64,000 nt of DNA from Hymenoscyphus infarciens (lineage: Eukaryota > Ascomycota > Leotiomycetes > Helotiales > Helotiaceae), in assembly GCA_001414345.1 (NCBI GenBank), contig LLCB01000029.1, forward strand, positions 1 through 64,000, given 5' to 3'. The notes under the pieces are model-generated. The model searched no databases, was not told where the DNA came from, and saw only the letters and a list, made by a program, of their open reading frames with translations. Positions 24,601 to 36,126 of the stretch are shown here, in pieces; position 1 is the first letter of the stretch; every line of letters begins with the position of its first letter. The translations under genes were made by a program, and so were the position numbers.

Positions 24601-26904
24601 TAGCTCATAAGGTGGTGCATCAACACATCGAACATTGTCATGCACTGCTTTGGTAACGAGCTGTAGAAAGAGAGCTTCACAGAACTCGCGCATAGGGGCG
24701 TTGAATGCCTCGATGGGAAGATCACAAGCTTTTTCGCAGATGTATAGCAGTGCGGTATAATCATACAGATTCATACAATGTCTGATCATAAGCAAGATAG
24801 CCTTGACCACACGAGGATCTTGGCTAGTTGTGACTGTTTGCCAGATCAAGTCGGTCAACTCGGAAGTGTAGGTCTTGGTCACAATAAGAAAGCCGAGGAT
24901 GTTATGACTTTCGTTGATGATTTCGGGATGTGACCCAATACCAACAAGGTACTCAATGAGCTTGTTATCGAGTACAAAGTGGGCCAAGAACAGCAGCACG
25001 GGACTGCGGGGTGGATCGGTACCTCGAGCCAGATTGTAAAGCCGAAGTAAGTCACCACACATAGTCGTAGCGCCAACAACCCGTAATTGCATCTGCGCTG
25101 ATGTAATGAGTTTTTTTAGGATGGAAAATCGCCATTGGTGCGAGAATACCAGGGACATGTTCTTTCTTTGTATGTCGGGATGATCCAGCCGTCGCTTATC
25201 AAGAAGCTCTCGGGTCTCGTCATTCTCGTATTTCAACGCCTTTTCCAAAAGTTCATACAAACTTTGTATATGAACCTGAGCAGCATCGGGAGTGAGAAAA
25301 GTGACATGTTTATCGATGATGGTTTCCAAGCCGAATGCCATGACCTTGAAAAAGTCGTAGCCTTCCGAGATTTCTTGCTTGGCTTTTTCACCAAATTCCC
25401 GCAGAGGCGAACTTTCCAGTAGATGTGCTGCGGTGAGGATGGCTTTACACGCCAGGCGACAAGGCTCCACAAGGTTCTCAATGATTTTTGGATTTCGTGG
25501 GACGATAGCAAGTTGGGCACCAACGAGTTTTGTCAAGTTTGGAATAGATCCCCCCTCCGTCAAGAACTGGGATATCATGTCCGCAGCATCGTCATCCCAA
25601 TTCCAATTGTAATGCGTTTCTAGATTCCGGCCGATATGTGCGGTCTCTTCCTTTCGGAGTAAGAAACTAAATGCTTCCAGAATTCGTCTTGAGCCAAGAT
25701 CTGGATCTTGTCCCATGTCTGCCTTTGGGTGGGTCAAGGTTTTGACGTCCATGGCCACAAATCGTCCGGCGAGACGAGCAAACTGACAGAACATATCGGA
25801 AAGGGCCTGGCGGCTATGTTGATGGCGTCGAAGGAAATCACCGAAAAAGCGGCTTCTCAAATGACTCTGATCAGCAGGGGAATCATGGTAAGAAGGGGTG
25901 ACTTTAGCTTACCTTCTAGCATTCAATGCCCAAAATAATTCAGGAAACGCGTGCCAGAAGTCTCTGTGATGGCAGAAGTGTCGGTACAGTGGAAACGAAT
26001 CCGTCTCGTATCTCATGAAGTTACTCATCCAGTCCCGAAGCTTGCAAAATACATCATCGCCGGCAACAACATCTGTATTAGTTAGCAGTTGCCCCGGTAG
26101 CTTGTCAACAGACGAACCAAATTGTAAAAAGTTTGCCACTCTGCGAATAGCATTAGGCAGTGGCTCACCACTCTCCAGAAAGGGAAAGTCCAAAACTGGG
26201 TCTGCCAGAACGGTATCTCCATCCAAGATAGCCACCGGCGGACCTCTGCCTTCGAAATCGCCATCATCTTCACTCAGTGGTATAATTTCAATGTCGGGGG
26301 GAGGGCTTCCTCCTAGGACGGAGGGAGAGGACGAGGGAGTTCCGAATGCTGGGGTCGTCGACAAGGCATCGCTCTCTGATTCTATACTCGCCCGCGGATC
26401 AGCATTCCCCCCGTTGTTGGCCATCTTGGAAGGCGTGGTGGGGGAGGGCGGGGACGAGGGAATGGATTCGAGGGGATGAGCCGTTCGCAGATTGATGGTC
26501 ACTCTGCTTGATGTTGGTTCCGGGGGTGGATGGTCAGAACTTGTGCGGGTTGGGGTGCGAGGCGGGGCAGAGTCAACTCCAGCCTTTGTGTTGCCTTCTC
26601 GCAGAGGAGTGGAAGGGACTGGGGGTGCACTGTCAGATTCACAGACAGTATCGACTGATCTGCTACGTGATTCTTCGCGAGAAACACGCTGCCGCTTTCT
26701 GGAGGAAGGTTCTTCAAAAGGATTAGGGCGGGTTGAGCAAGGCTCTGAAGAGACCGCACGTTCTCGCGAGAGCTCCGCTGGTGTAGGTTCCATCTGGGAG
26801 GTACTGGAGAGGGCAGAGCGAGAGTAGGTATCGTGAGGTTTTGGACGCGCACGCAGAGAGCGAGCGCTATTGCTACTACTGCTGCGGCTGCTTATTCCCA
26901 GCAC
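18628..26904 (-). CDS. Giant ubiquitin-specific protease (USP/C19 family, USP34/USP9X-like, 2583 aa)
   Basis: Eleven exons, in coding order 26904-25913, 25855-23164, 23107-22946, 22896-22746, 22694-22397, 22347-22128, 22077-21971, 21923-21700, 21646-18902, 18839-18780 and 18728-18628, keep one frame for 2583 residues. The N-terminus is Ser/Pro-rich and disordered. A long helical-repeat region follows, with a ubiquitin-like fold near residue 1150 (FRNYKVFCQGREFDPDE). The C19 catalytic domain holds the Cys box GLRNLSNTCYLNS (C about 1648), a CxxC finger (KYKCSTCD) and the His box SGHYYSF (H about 1899) followed by WVEFNDDSVTPWD. All catalytic residues are present. It should remove ubiquitin from substrates, as its metazoan relatives do; the substrate is unknown. 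The acceptor of exon 2 could instead lie a few bases upstream, with GAG at 25864. Confidence 0.92.
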
Positions 26905-27733
26905 AATTGCAGAAGCTTGCGATGTTATAAAATTCCCATAGGTGAGGTTGGAGGTGGGAATACTTGCGAGACAAGGTTGTCTGATTGAGGTGGGTGTGGT
27001 TTAGGCGACCAGATAGAGCTCTACCGTCATCATAGGTAGATCGGACTCAGGCGTTTGTTTCTAGGTAAGTGACCAGTCGCTCGCTCTTTTGAAGGAAAGA
27101 TCGGACAGGTGGAGGTAAAGGGGGATGGGTGCACGCTTGCAGGAAGCTTGCAGAAGAATGGAGAATGCAGACCGCCAGCAGAAAGGCAAGACGGAGGTTT
27201 TCAAAGAATTGTCGTGATGAGGGGAAGAAATTCTAGTTAAGTTCTGGAGCTTCACGCGTCTTATCAGAGAGCTGCCTCTCCTGTGAGGCATCCATCTAGA
27301 TAGGAATTAGTGTTTCCGAAGTGCATCCGAGGTTTGTCCGACATGGGCACTTCTTTAGTCTTTTTTTATAACTCTTATGTACTTTCTTTCCTTTCCAGGT
27401 TACAATTGAGTTCAGCTACTGCTGATTTGTCTCTGTTCATTTAATACAGATAATTCGGTTGAGGCTGCTGCGCATCCTGTCGTTGGGTGAATCGCTAGCA
27501 ATTTTCATTGCTCAGCCTAGCTCACACTTAAGAACCCATCAAAAAGTCAATTAGACCAGCAGCAGAGCCACCTGAAAGACGCATAAGACATACAAACCCC
27601 TCTCTTGTTCTTAGTCTCACCTGAACTAGCGAGTATTATCAAGTTGTTTTCCTTTCCTTGCTGCCGCTGTGTCAAAGGCAACTGATTGCAACACTCTTTT
27701 ACTGCCACCCTCCTTGAGAAAAGACCATTCAAG
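26905..27733. promoter_or_regulatory. Divergent promoter region between the ubiquitin protease gene and POP3
   Basis: 829 bp separate the start codons of two divergently transcribed genes. Pyrimidine-rich tracts (about 27357-27395 and 27640-27720) precede POP3. No TATA box stands out, which fits housekeeping expression. The short open frames here have no recognisable features. Confidence 0.5.
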
Positions 27734-28603
27734 ATGGACAAAAAGACAAAGACCATCTTTCAACTGGACTCTCCATTCACAACTACCAAATGGTGAGTTG
27801 CGTTCTTCCTTCGTAATTTCAAGTAAACCTCTCACTCTTCCGCAGGCCAGAAATTTCCCCCGAAAACCAGTATCACATTTCGGAGCTTCTCTGCAGGTGA
27901 ATTGACCCTCGAGGCGTTTGGAGTTTATAATCTAATTCTTCGCAGTCTCATCTCCCCACTTGGCAAATATCGTTCCACAAATAAAGTCCCCTCCAAGGGA
28001 AAAAGAGACAATAAGCGCAAGAGAAAAGAAGTCAGAGCCGCCTGGGAACGTCAAGCCGCCGCCCAACCTCCACCACCCGAGATATCTTCCTTCGTTGTAG
28101 TCGGTCTGAGGACTATCACACGAAAACTAGAAGTTGTATCAAAGGCATCAAAGCCAACCAGCGTTGAAAGCGAGCCAGCTGACGACAAGGATGCCGAAAA
28201 GGAAGAATCTAGCAACACCAACCAGCAGGAAGAAAACCCCCCACACTTCACTGCAATCTTCGTTTTCCGAGATTCTCACGCAAAAGTCCTTCACGCCCAC
28301 ATGCCACAACTCGTCGCGACATCTACTCTAGGCCATCCCAATCTGCCAGCAACAAGACTCGTCCAATTACCAAAAGAATGCTGGTCTCGAATCTGCGAAG
28401 TCTTGAAATTGCCGAGGGTGAGTTTTCTGGGACTTCTTGATGGCGCACCACATGCAAAGGCACTGGTCGACTTGATTTTAGAAAGCGTACCTGAGATTGA
28501 GGCACCTTGGCTTGAAGAAGTAAAGAATGCCGCTTACCTCCCAGTGAAGATTAATGCGATTGAGACTACGATTGGAGCAGCCAAGGAGAAGAAGGCGGTT
28601 TGA
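27734..28603 (+). CDS. POP3: RNase P/MRP protein subunit Pop3
   Basis: Three exons (27734-27792, 27846-27896 and 27946-28603) give 255 residues. The start MDKKTKTIFQLDSPFTT, followed after splicing by WPEISPENQ and LLCSLISPLGKYR, matches the N-terminal signature of fungal Pop3. A Lys/Arg-rich stretch (KGKRDNKRKRKE) follows, then ISSFVVVGLRTITRKLE, an acidic insert and the C-terminal half (TAIFVFRDS, HMPQLVATS, RLVQLPKECW, RVSFLGLLDGAP), which corresponds to the L7Ae-like RNA-binding fold. Pop3 is a subunit of nuclear RNase P and RNase MRP and acts in tRNA 5'-end and rRNA processing. Both introns have GT donors and CAG acceptors. Identification rests on family memory of these motifs. Confidence 0.85.
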
Positions 28604-30907
28604 AACAATTGGTGATACTTCGAAACCTGAATAAATATTGCGAGGCGCTAGCACCGCTAGGAAGGGAGCCAGGGGAAGTTTTTCGAAAAGCCTTTGACGG
28701 GTATGAGAGATCATTGATGGAGCAGCTCTCAGTCACGGATTTGGGGCCTTCTCCACTAGTCCATACATACACACAAAGCCTGTCTGGATGGTCGGAAGTT
28801 ACTACTAGGTGTGAGCTTAGACATTGTTTGGCTTCAGAATGTGTATTTGTAGGAGCAGCTCGGCGTTGGGAATGTAAGCAAAGCTAACTTCGAATTTTTA
28901 CGTGATATGTGACTTCGCGCAACCCGATCTAATCTCACTTCTCAATTTTCAACTCTCGTCATCTAACTTTTGCATAACTGGGATCACAAAGGTGAAATAC
29001 GCTTCAGTACTGAAGTGTTCAGGTGAATTAATGTGACGTAGCAGGTAATTATAGGTGATTCAACACTTAGCGTTTGCTCAAACTTCACCCAACCAGTGAA
29101 GACTAGTAGTATTCTTAGAAGCCACTTATTACGGGAAGGTGGTGGCTTGAGTACACTACCTGAGTACTTACCTGCAAACAAGAAAAGGGGATTCTGATTC
29201 TCTGTAGGACTCACTCTCTCCTTTCATTGTCCCAAAGACTCTAGGTCAATACCAGGCGTTGGTAGGTATGGGTTTTGATTGTCTCACAACTTCTCGCAAA
29301 ATAGCAATTGTTCGAGACTTCGAGTTCGAAGCTTGTGTTCAGAGGAATGTTCTATCTAAGAGGGCATATCGCGTGGTTGCCTAGTCATATACCAGTCCAG
29401 GCTTTGGGTTAAGTTGTATGTGCTAAAAGTATCTGGTGTATGAGCTTGAGTTTTTACCATTACTTCAATCTACGGAGACTCGCAACACTATAGATTAACG
29501 CAAAGAGAATCAAAACCTTGAGGGCTGTAGCCTACAGTCAATTGGCAACACGCGCACCTAATCATATCTTGTTTTATCGACTCTTAGAGCCCACCCTCAA
29601 AATATAGCATAAAGCAAAATATACCATAAAAACATTCAAAGAAACTGGGAAGTATAAATTGAGTTCTTACGTAAATACTCATATTTTTGTAATAGTTTTT
29701 CTATGGGTTGTTGTTAAGTTATATCACGTTGTTTTAGTAGGCTTGGAAAGTGGGTTGCTCAACACCGGGTGAAAGTTATTGGGTTGGAGTACTAAAACAT
29801 GTGATTACTTTCCAATTCTAACTTCTTTTATGGATTTCTAATTGTTTGAGACCACGTGGTCCGGCTCTCGCAATACCTTGAATATGTCGTTCAACTCCAG
29901 GAAAGTCTTTTGTCATCTTCTTTCGCAAGTTCGGTTTAATAAGAGAAAATTATCCGTATGCTTAATGTTTACTTGTTATCAGTGATAGTTTTTTTTTCGT
30001 TGGCTAAATCAGAAGGGATGAGCAGCGGGCGGGCAGTCAATGTTTAAGAGATAAGCATATTTGTTGTAAGAAATGGCCCGGAAGAAATGAGAACTACGTC
30101 TCTTGGTTCTCCCAGTGCATCTGGAGAATCAAATACGGGCCACGGAATGACTTGGACATAAGTCAGCTTTGATGTATAGTTTCTGCGACCTTTTGAATCT
30201 CCAAGGGCGGTTACTTGTTTCTTGAAGTTTGAAAAATGAAGTTTGACTCCTTTCGTAGCACAATCAAGTGAAAATTCCCCCTTTTTTATGAATCTAACAA
30301 GTCGGACTTGCTATATAGTTTTGCTAGTTAAATCAAAAAGATGCCATGAAGCCTGCAAGATAGTGGCTCCGTGACTGGGCTTTCTGACGACAACTTTCAG
30401 ATGCTATAGCGTGCTTTGGTCAAATTCAGCTGGACATGGCATGACAAGTCAACACAACCTAAAAGCACTTGAGGGGGTTCCACTGCACGTCTACAGCTCA
30501 AGTGTAAAGAAACAAATGTAACTGCACAAGACTAAGAAGCTGTTAAAACATATCAACAATCTCTTCTATACAACTACTATCTCAATTTTCGTTGATTCAG
30601 ACAACTTTTCCTTCCAAATTTATGGGTCTGGATGGTGCCATAAACAATATAATGTTGCCTTAATCCTTCAGAGTATACTACCCCGCCGAAGCCCCAACGG
30701 GAAAGGGTCTTAGGATTCGGGACCCGAAAGACCATTAAAGTAGAATGATATTCGAATTATAGTGGACTTGGATCCTGGAAGTTATCATTTCCTCACTTTC
30801 ATGGGATATTCGCTTTATATACAACTTTATTTGTCGTCGAAAACACCTCTCGCTTCAGTGCAACTTGTCAAGTGATTTCGCTGGCGATATCGAAACTCTG
30901 CACAGCA
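28604..30907. other. Intergenic region of 2.3 kb, no gene seen
   Basis: This is the 3' flank of POP3 and the upstream region of a permease pseudogene. Open frames such as 28600-28887 and 28984-29214 are short and featureless. The stretch is moderately AT-rich without strong CA depletion, and I recognised no transposon ends. Confidence 0.5.
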
Positions 30908-33900
30908 TGGCCTCGCTAGTTTTAGACAGCAAGGCTCCTACCAAAGAGGCTGCAATGTCAGTACAAGCTCGCCCAAAAAGCGAATACGAGGAAAAAACCA
31001 CTTGGCGAAACTTCCTTTGGGTTCCTGGGACAAGTCGCCTGAAGAGCGAAAACTGATCTTCAAGGTATGCGAAGATGTTTCAAGAAAGATTTGTAAAACT
31101 AACCTGCATAGATGGATATCACGTTACTGACATTCGGATGTCTGGGGACCTTTATCCAGCGTTTTCATTCTCCCAGCCTCTCCTTAGCCTAAGTACTAGC
31201 TAATCTAGGCTAACCACCTCTCCTAGGCTAGGTAAAGGAAGGCTAGTAGCTAGATTTAGCAGAAGGGGCGAGGTTAGGCAAGACTTAAGAGAGAGGTTAG
31301 GATAAGGCAGGAGAAGTAAAAAAGTTAGATAGCTAAGAAAGGAGAACGTAGGCTAGGCTCGGATTAATAAAAGTAGTCTTAAATATAACCTCTAAAGGTA
31401 TTAAAAACACTAAAAACTAATGAAATAGAGAAAACTAGACGAAGGAGGAGGAAGGCTAAATACTAGGAATGATATACTATAAGTCTATTATATATTATAT
31501 CTTTAGCGTAGGTATTAAGAGGTATAATTTATATTTACTAACATTTCGTCTAAATAAGAGGGCTTATCTCCGTCGGAGTAAGTTATAATCTACGACTAGT
31601 GATCGACTACCTCTTAATTTATCGACCTATAGGATGAACGCCTTACCTAGCCTGCCTGCCTACTAGGCCTAGGAAGGCTTTAAACACCCTTTAGGCTAGG
31701 ATAGGAAAGGAGAATCGGGCGATTTGATTAGCTAGGAGGAGGAGGGCGAGGGTAAAAAGTGAGGCTAGGAGAAGGATGACTAAATTGGCTTAGGAAGGCG
31801 TGTTTGGTAGGCTGGGAGAATGAAAACGCTACCTTTATCAAGTACCTTGATAGGTAAGTCTTACTCTGGCATCCGAAGAGGGATGTATGCGGATGGATTA
31901 CTTACTCTTTTCTGTAGATCGAATCTAAATCCAGCATTCGTGTCTGGGATGAAAGAAGAATTGTCTTTATATGGAAAGGTGCTTTTATCCTATCCTAAAC
32001 TTCTTTGCGATCGTTAGTGCTAATAGAAAAAGGAGCTCAATTATGCCAATACTGCATACAGTGTTGCAAACGTAAGTTTCCTTTTAGAAAACCATCTAGA
32101 TTCATGAGTAATAGCTGATTCATCCCCAGATTCTTGGCTTGTGGCCAGTAGGTATTGCGCTGACTCGATCAACCCCAAGATTCTTTATTCCGTAAGTGTA
32201 TTTGACGACCGGTCTGCTCTCAGAATTGTTCTCAAGCTAACTTGAAAAATTGACAGGTTCATGGAATTAGGATGGACGTTATGGTACTGAACTCATTGAC
32301 AAGTCGATTCCGTAGGAGAAAGCTGATTATTTTGTAGTACTCTTGGCCAAGCCTTTATAAAAACGCCATTGCAGATGTATGTTATGAGGTTGTTGCTTGG
32401 ATTGTTTGAAACGTAAGGAAGTGAAACGCGATGGGATGACATGTTGCTAATGTTGGATTGATAGAGGCCATTATTCTTCTCGTGAGGATACCTTTCCTAT
32501 AATCCCAGGCTCGAAGGCTTGAAATTGAAGGCTTACAAGCAATAGTCATGTACCTATGCGGTGCATGGTATCAAAAACGGGAGCTTGCGAGGGTACATCC
32601 TATTCCCCACGAATAAAAATGCATACCCCTGAGGTCTCCATAACTAACTTTTTGGAAGAGAGTAGCAATTATCAATGTCGCAACATCGATTGGTCCAATG
32701 TTTAGTTCTTATCTTCATGCTGCCGCGTATACAGGTCTAAATGGGAGACACTGCTTATCAGGTTGGAGATGGGTACGTAGAATCATTCAGGTTTAGAATC
32801 TTGACTGGCAGTTTGAAAGAATGCTTACTTAAAAATAGCTTTTTTTTTATTGATACCATCATCTCAGTCGGAATTATTCTTCCACAATTCTTTTTCTATC
32901 CTGATGTTCCTGCTCGACAAACACCAGGCATACTCTTCACCGAAGCGGAAAGTCAATGCCCAGTTCAATAACGGAGTTGAGTGTACATATACTAATTTTC
33001 CTCGCTGATTAGGAAATCGAAAGGGCCAGAGACCGAAACCCAAACGAAGGACGTGTTAGACAAGGCGCATTTACCTGGGCACAAGCAAAACGTTGTTTGA
33101 CCACACCTGATATCTATCTTTTGTGGTTGATCGCCGTGTAAGTTTGAAGTTCTGGGTCCTGGGCAAATGTGACAACTAATATGAAGAGAAAGATGCAATT
33201 CTGTCGCTCATTTACCTAGTGACTCGATGGCCTTTTGGTTCAAGGCATGGAACACCAAAAAGAAGGGCTCATACACGGTACCCCAGATCAGTGCGTACCA
33301 TTTACTCCAAATGAACTCAAGTCCAGATGCTAACGTAGGTAGATAATTATACAACTCCACTTGGAGGTGTTACAGTTGTACTCACTATCATTTTCGCATG
33401 GTCTAGTACGTTTGAACTATTGAAGCCAATATCATCCAACTAAAATTTACATAGGTGATACCTGGCTGAAAGGCCGCCGTTGGCCAATGCTGGTCGTAGG
33501 TGGAGTCGTGACAGGCATCGTCAGTTTGGTCCTAGCTGCTACACCAGTATACCCAGCAAACAAAGCCTTCAGATGGTTTTTGTACTATAATACGAATTGG
33601 GCATTTGCCGCTAATACCATGTTTTGGTCATGGACCCAAGACACTTTGCAAGTTTACCCCAGGGGCTTAGAATCTGTCTTATCTGACGAAAAATCCACAG
33701 GTCTGGCGATCCCCTCCTACGGTCTTTTGCAACATCTGGATTAAATGTTTGTAGTTGGACTACTATTGCTGTTGTGTAAGTTGATCAAGTTGACCCTTTT
33801 ATAAAAGAATCCTAACGTACTTTCAGACCCTTGTTCGCCTTCAAAACTGTAGACCAACCAGCAGTGGTGGGTGGCAACTACGGTGCTGCTGGAATGGCGT

Positions 33901-33986
33901 TTCTCTATGCCTTCGCTGCTTTTGCATTGGCGTATCTTCAGCACAGCCGAGAAAAGAACAAGTTGGAGTCTGAAAGCGACGAATGA
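30908..33986 (+). pseudogene. MFS permease pseudogene (allantoate/vitamin transporter type), split by a transposon
   Basis: A many-intron plus-strand gene of the fungal anion:cation symporter (allantoate/pantothenate/vitamin H permease) type, recognisable end to end. Pieces in order are TTWRNFLW, SPEERKLIFK, MDITLLTFGCLGTF, FVSGMKEELSLYG, LGLWPVGIALTRSTPRF, CGAWYQKRELAR, INVATSIGPMFSSYL, FFFYPDVPARQ, EGRVRQGAFTWAQ, LPSDSMAFWFKAWN, RRWPMLVVGGVVTG, FWSWTQDTL and VVGGNYGAAGMAF, with the stop at 33984-33986. Two lesions are clear. A one-base loss near 31016-31020 (after the NFLW codons) shifts the frame. A 675-bp hAT-type element interrupts the exon at CLGTF-IKYLD. A donor near 32947 also looks damaged. 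Many other exon borders remain spliceable, so inactivation is probably fairly recent. The ancestral substrate cannot be told. Confidence 0.85.
31157..31831. mobile_element. Non-autonomous hAT-type element (675 bp) inserted in the permease gene
   Basis: The element is bounded by the 8-bp target duplication CCTTTATC (31149-31156 and 31832-31839). Its terminal inverted repeats read CAGCGTTTTCATTCTCCCAG on the left and the same with an initial T on the right, the latter explained by a C to T change. Subterminal regions carry many short TAGGCT/AGCCTA motifs on both strands, as often seen in hAT elements. The centre (about 31380-31620) is AT-rich and CA-depleted. No transposase is encoded. Removing the element and one duplication exactly rejoins the flanking permease exon. 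Confidence 0.88.
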
Positions 33987-34465
33987 ACAGAATCTTCCTG
34001 TAATTATTGACGTACTCATTGGCTTGGAAAATTGTATGTGATGGACTTGTGTGGTTCGGGAGTCATCGCACGAAGGTACTCACTTGGCTAGCTTTACGTG
34101 AGCAGCCGAAAATAAAACTGACGCATATCACTTTCTCATCATGATAACACCAGGTTGTCATAGCTGGATGTCTCAATAGGATACATTGGGAACCTTTCTA
34201 GAGACTTTGAATTAAGTGCCGAATCCACGTCGCGATAATTGTTAGAAAAGGGTCTCGAAGGGAATTTCTCTCTCCAGTAATAGTCATTACTTGCCCAACA
34301 ACTGGTCTATCGAAGATTGGTGGTAACAACTCTACCCCAAAGAAGTACCATTAGAAAAGCGGAAGGACTCTCCGCCATGGAATGCTGCAACGCCCCAAAT
34401 ATCAAATCCCATTTCCAAACCATTGAAAAGCAATATCCAAGTCCCAAATAATTTCAAAACTCCAT
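33987..34465. other. Intergenic region between convergent units, nothing seen
   Basis: Spacer between the 3' end of the permease pseudogene and the 3' end of the SET-domain gene. No repeats or open frames of interest. Confidence 0.5.
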
Positions 34466-35485
34466 CTACTCCCTCCAAAGCCACTTCTCCCACTCCTCAC
34501 CAGCTCTCTCCTTAGGGAGATCCTTTAAATCAGACTTCCAATCACTGGTGACCCCAAAGCAACTGTGTTTTTCGGGCTTCTTGACAAAAGGTCTCATTTC
34601 CAGAAACCCGATTGAATCCTTTCCCCCAGTTCTCTTCTTCGCATCACAGTACTTTTTGGCCCAATACGCAGCCCTCGCACGATCGGAATGCATGTTGGAG
34701 ACTTGAAAAGCATCGAAATACAACCGAGCCAGCCGATCATCCTTGAAGTTCTCCTCTTCGTAAATGTGGAGGAGTTTCTTACAGTCTTGAAGGACCTTAG
34801 CGGGGTTGTAACGGACGGATTGTGCATCCCCAATTTGGGAATCTAGGATTTGTGCCAGTACGTGGCGCTTATCGCTAGCATCTTGTTCCTCGAGAGAAAG
34901 GGTGCAGAGTTGGCAGGTGCAGGTGAAGCCAAATCTCTCTTTGAGAATTTCCTTGCGATATTCGGAGGGACCTCCGTAATGGTAAGCGAGTGTGATTTCT
35001 TCGCCGTTGGAAATTGGTTGGATGGCGTAGACGGTGTGTTCTTCCAAGATTGGGTTCCAGCCGTGATAAGCATTTGGTTGACATGAGTGATTGAGTCGAC
35101 TGGCTAATTCGAAAACACCACCGACATCGCTCGATGCTCCAAGGGGGTAGCCATTTGAACGGATGATGTTCGATAATGGCGTTCCTTGACCAACATAGTT
35201 GTTGTGGAGGGACAGAAAAGCACGTTGTGTTTCTCTGGGTAGATCCTTAAGAGCGCGAGCGAGATCAGCCTCGGTCGTTGGGATTGAGGTGATGACTTTG
35301 GTGGTGAGCAAAGGGGGCTCGCTTATGAGTAAAGTTCCCGGTGTGATATCTTGAGATGCGATCGCGCCTTTTCCTTTGTGGGGAATGGATTCGATGGTGA
35401 AAAGACCAGGGGCCGGCTTTGGTGCTGAGAGAACGTCGCTCTCGTTTTTTGGTGGGGAATCGGCGCTGGGTGCCATTTTGTCCAA
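34466..35485 (-). CDS. SET-domain protein (putative lysine methyltransferase, 339 aa)
   Basis: One exon of 339 residues; an internal ATG at residue 4 is an equally good start. A SET domain spans about residues 27-185. It opens with FTIESIPHKGKGAIASQDI and TLLISEPPL, and its cofactor/substrate motifs are LNHSCQPNAYHGWN and GEEITLAYHYGG. A post-SET-like CTCQLC (Cys pair plus Cys, zinc binding) follows near 195. The C-terminal third is helical, as in fungal SET proteins resembling the SMYD group, but no MYND zinc finger is present. The expected activity is S-adenosylmethionine-dependent lysine methylation. Whether the target is a histone or a ribosomal or other protein is unknown. Confidence 0.88.
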   Translation of the reverse strand: MDKMAPSADSPPKNESDVLSAPKPAPGLFTIESIPHKGKGAIASQDITPGTLLISEPPLLTTKVITSIPTTEADLARALKDLPRETQRAFLSLHNNYVGQGTPLSNIIRSNGYPLGASSDVGGVFELASRLNHSCQPNAYHGWNPILEEHTVYAIQPISNGEEITLAYHYGGPSEYRKEILKERFGFTCTCQLCTLSLEEQDASDKRHVLAQILDSQIGDAQSVRYNPAKVLQDCKKLLHIYEEENFKDDRLARLYFDAFQVSNMHSDRARAAYWAKKYCDAKKRTGGKDSIGFLEMRPFVKKPEKHSCFGVTSDWKSDLKDLPKERAGEEWEKWLWRE

Positions 35486-36126
35486 AATTTAAGCAAAAGT
35501 GAGATGGTGGATTCTAAACGCGAATGGAAGTTTATTGGAATGGGGGGAGGTGGGGTTGGGGGTTGTATTAAATATATGGACTGATAAGATAGCGTGAGAG
35601 CCTTTTCTAAGGTTGTGGTAAAAATTTGTCTGACACTTTACTCTTTTTGGTAAAAAAGGCGAGGGGGAGAACGCGCCGGCTGATTCGCGGAGATGTCTCC
35701 GCCTTTGACAGGTGTCTGACTCGAGCTTCTGATTCGCAGGAAATGGAGACTGCATCATCCACCCTAACTACCCAAGAATCTTTATACCATTAAAACATCC
35801 CAACAACTTCCATTGTAAAGTAATAATTCGACTAATTCCCAGCGTGGACTTTAGAACTCGAGCAATCGTACAGCTGAATCATTATATCCACGAACACAGG
35901 AAGATCAAGAAGCGGTGAGGGTCCAAGATTATTCGCAAGGTTGTCCATCTCAATTGCAAGAGGGCTTCGAGGGTTTCCTTCTTGAATCAGAAAACTTACA
36001 GGAGCTCACTTCAACGATGAATATAAGCTGGCCTTCAAAAAGCTCCCACGAACGAGAGATTCTCGATAGACTTCGATTTTGAAAAGGAAAGGATGGTAAT
36101 TCTTACTATGGGCGGAAATCTGAAAC
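35486..36126. other. Promoter region of the SET-domain gene and spacer
   Basis: A TATTAAATATA stretch near 35566-35576 could be the TATA element of the minus-strand SET gene. The rest shows nothing recognisable. Confidence 0.45.

Noticed and set aside
28600..28887. 95-codon frame after POP3
   Set aside because: It starts at the POP3 stop, has no conserved feature and no promoter of its own.
31157..31831. Large retained intron in the permease gene
   Set aside because: The segment lacks usable splice ends at its borders and has terminal inverted repeats plus an 8-bp target duplication, so it is a transposon.
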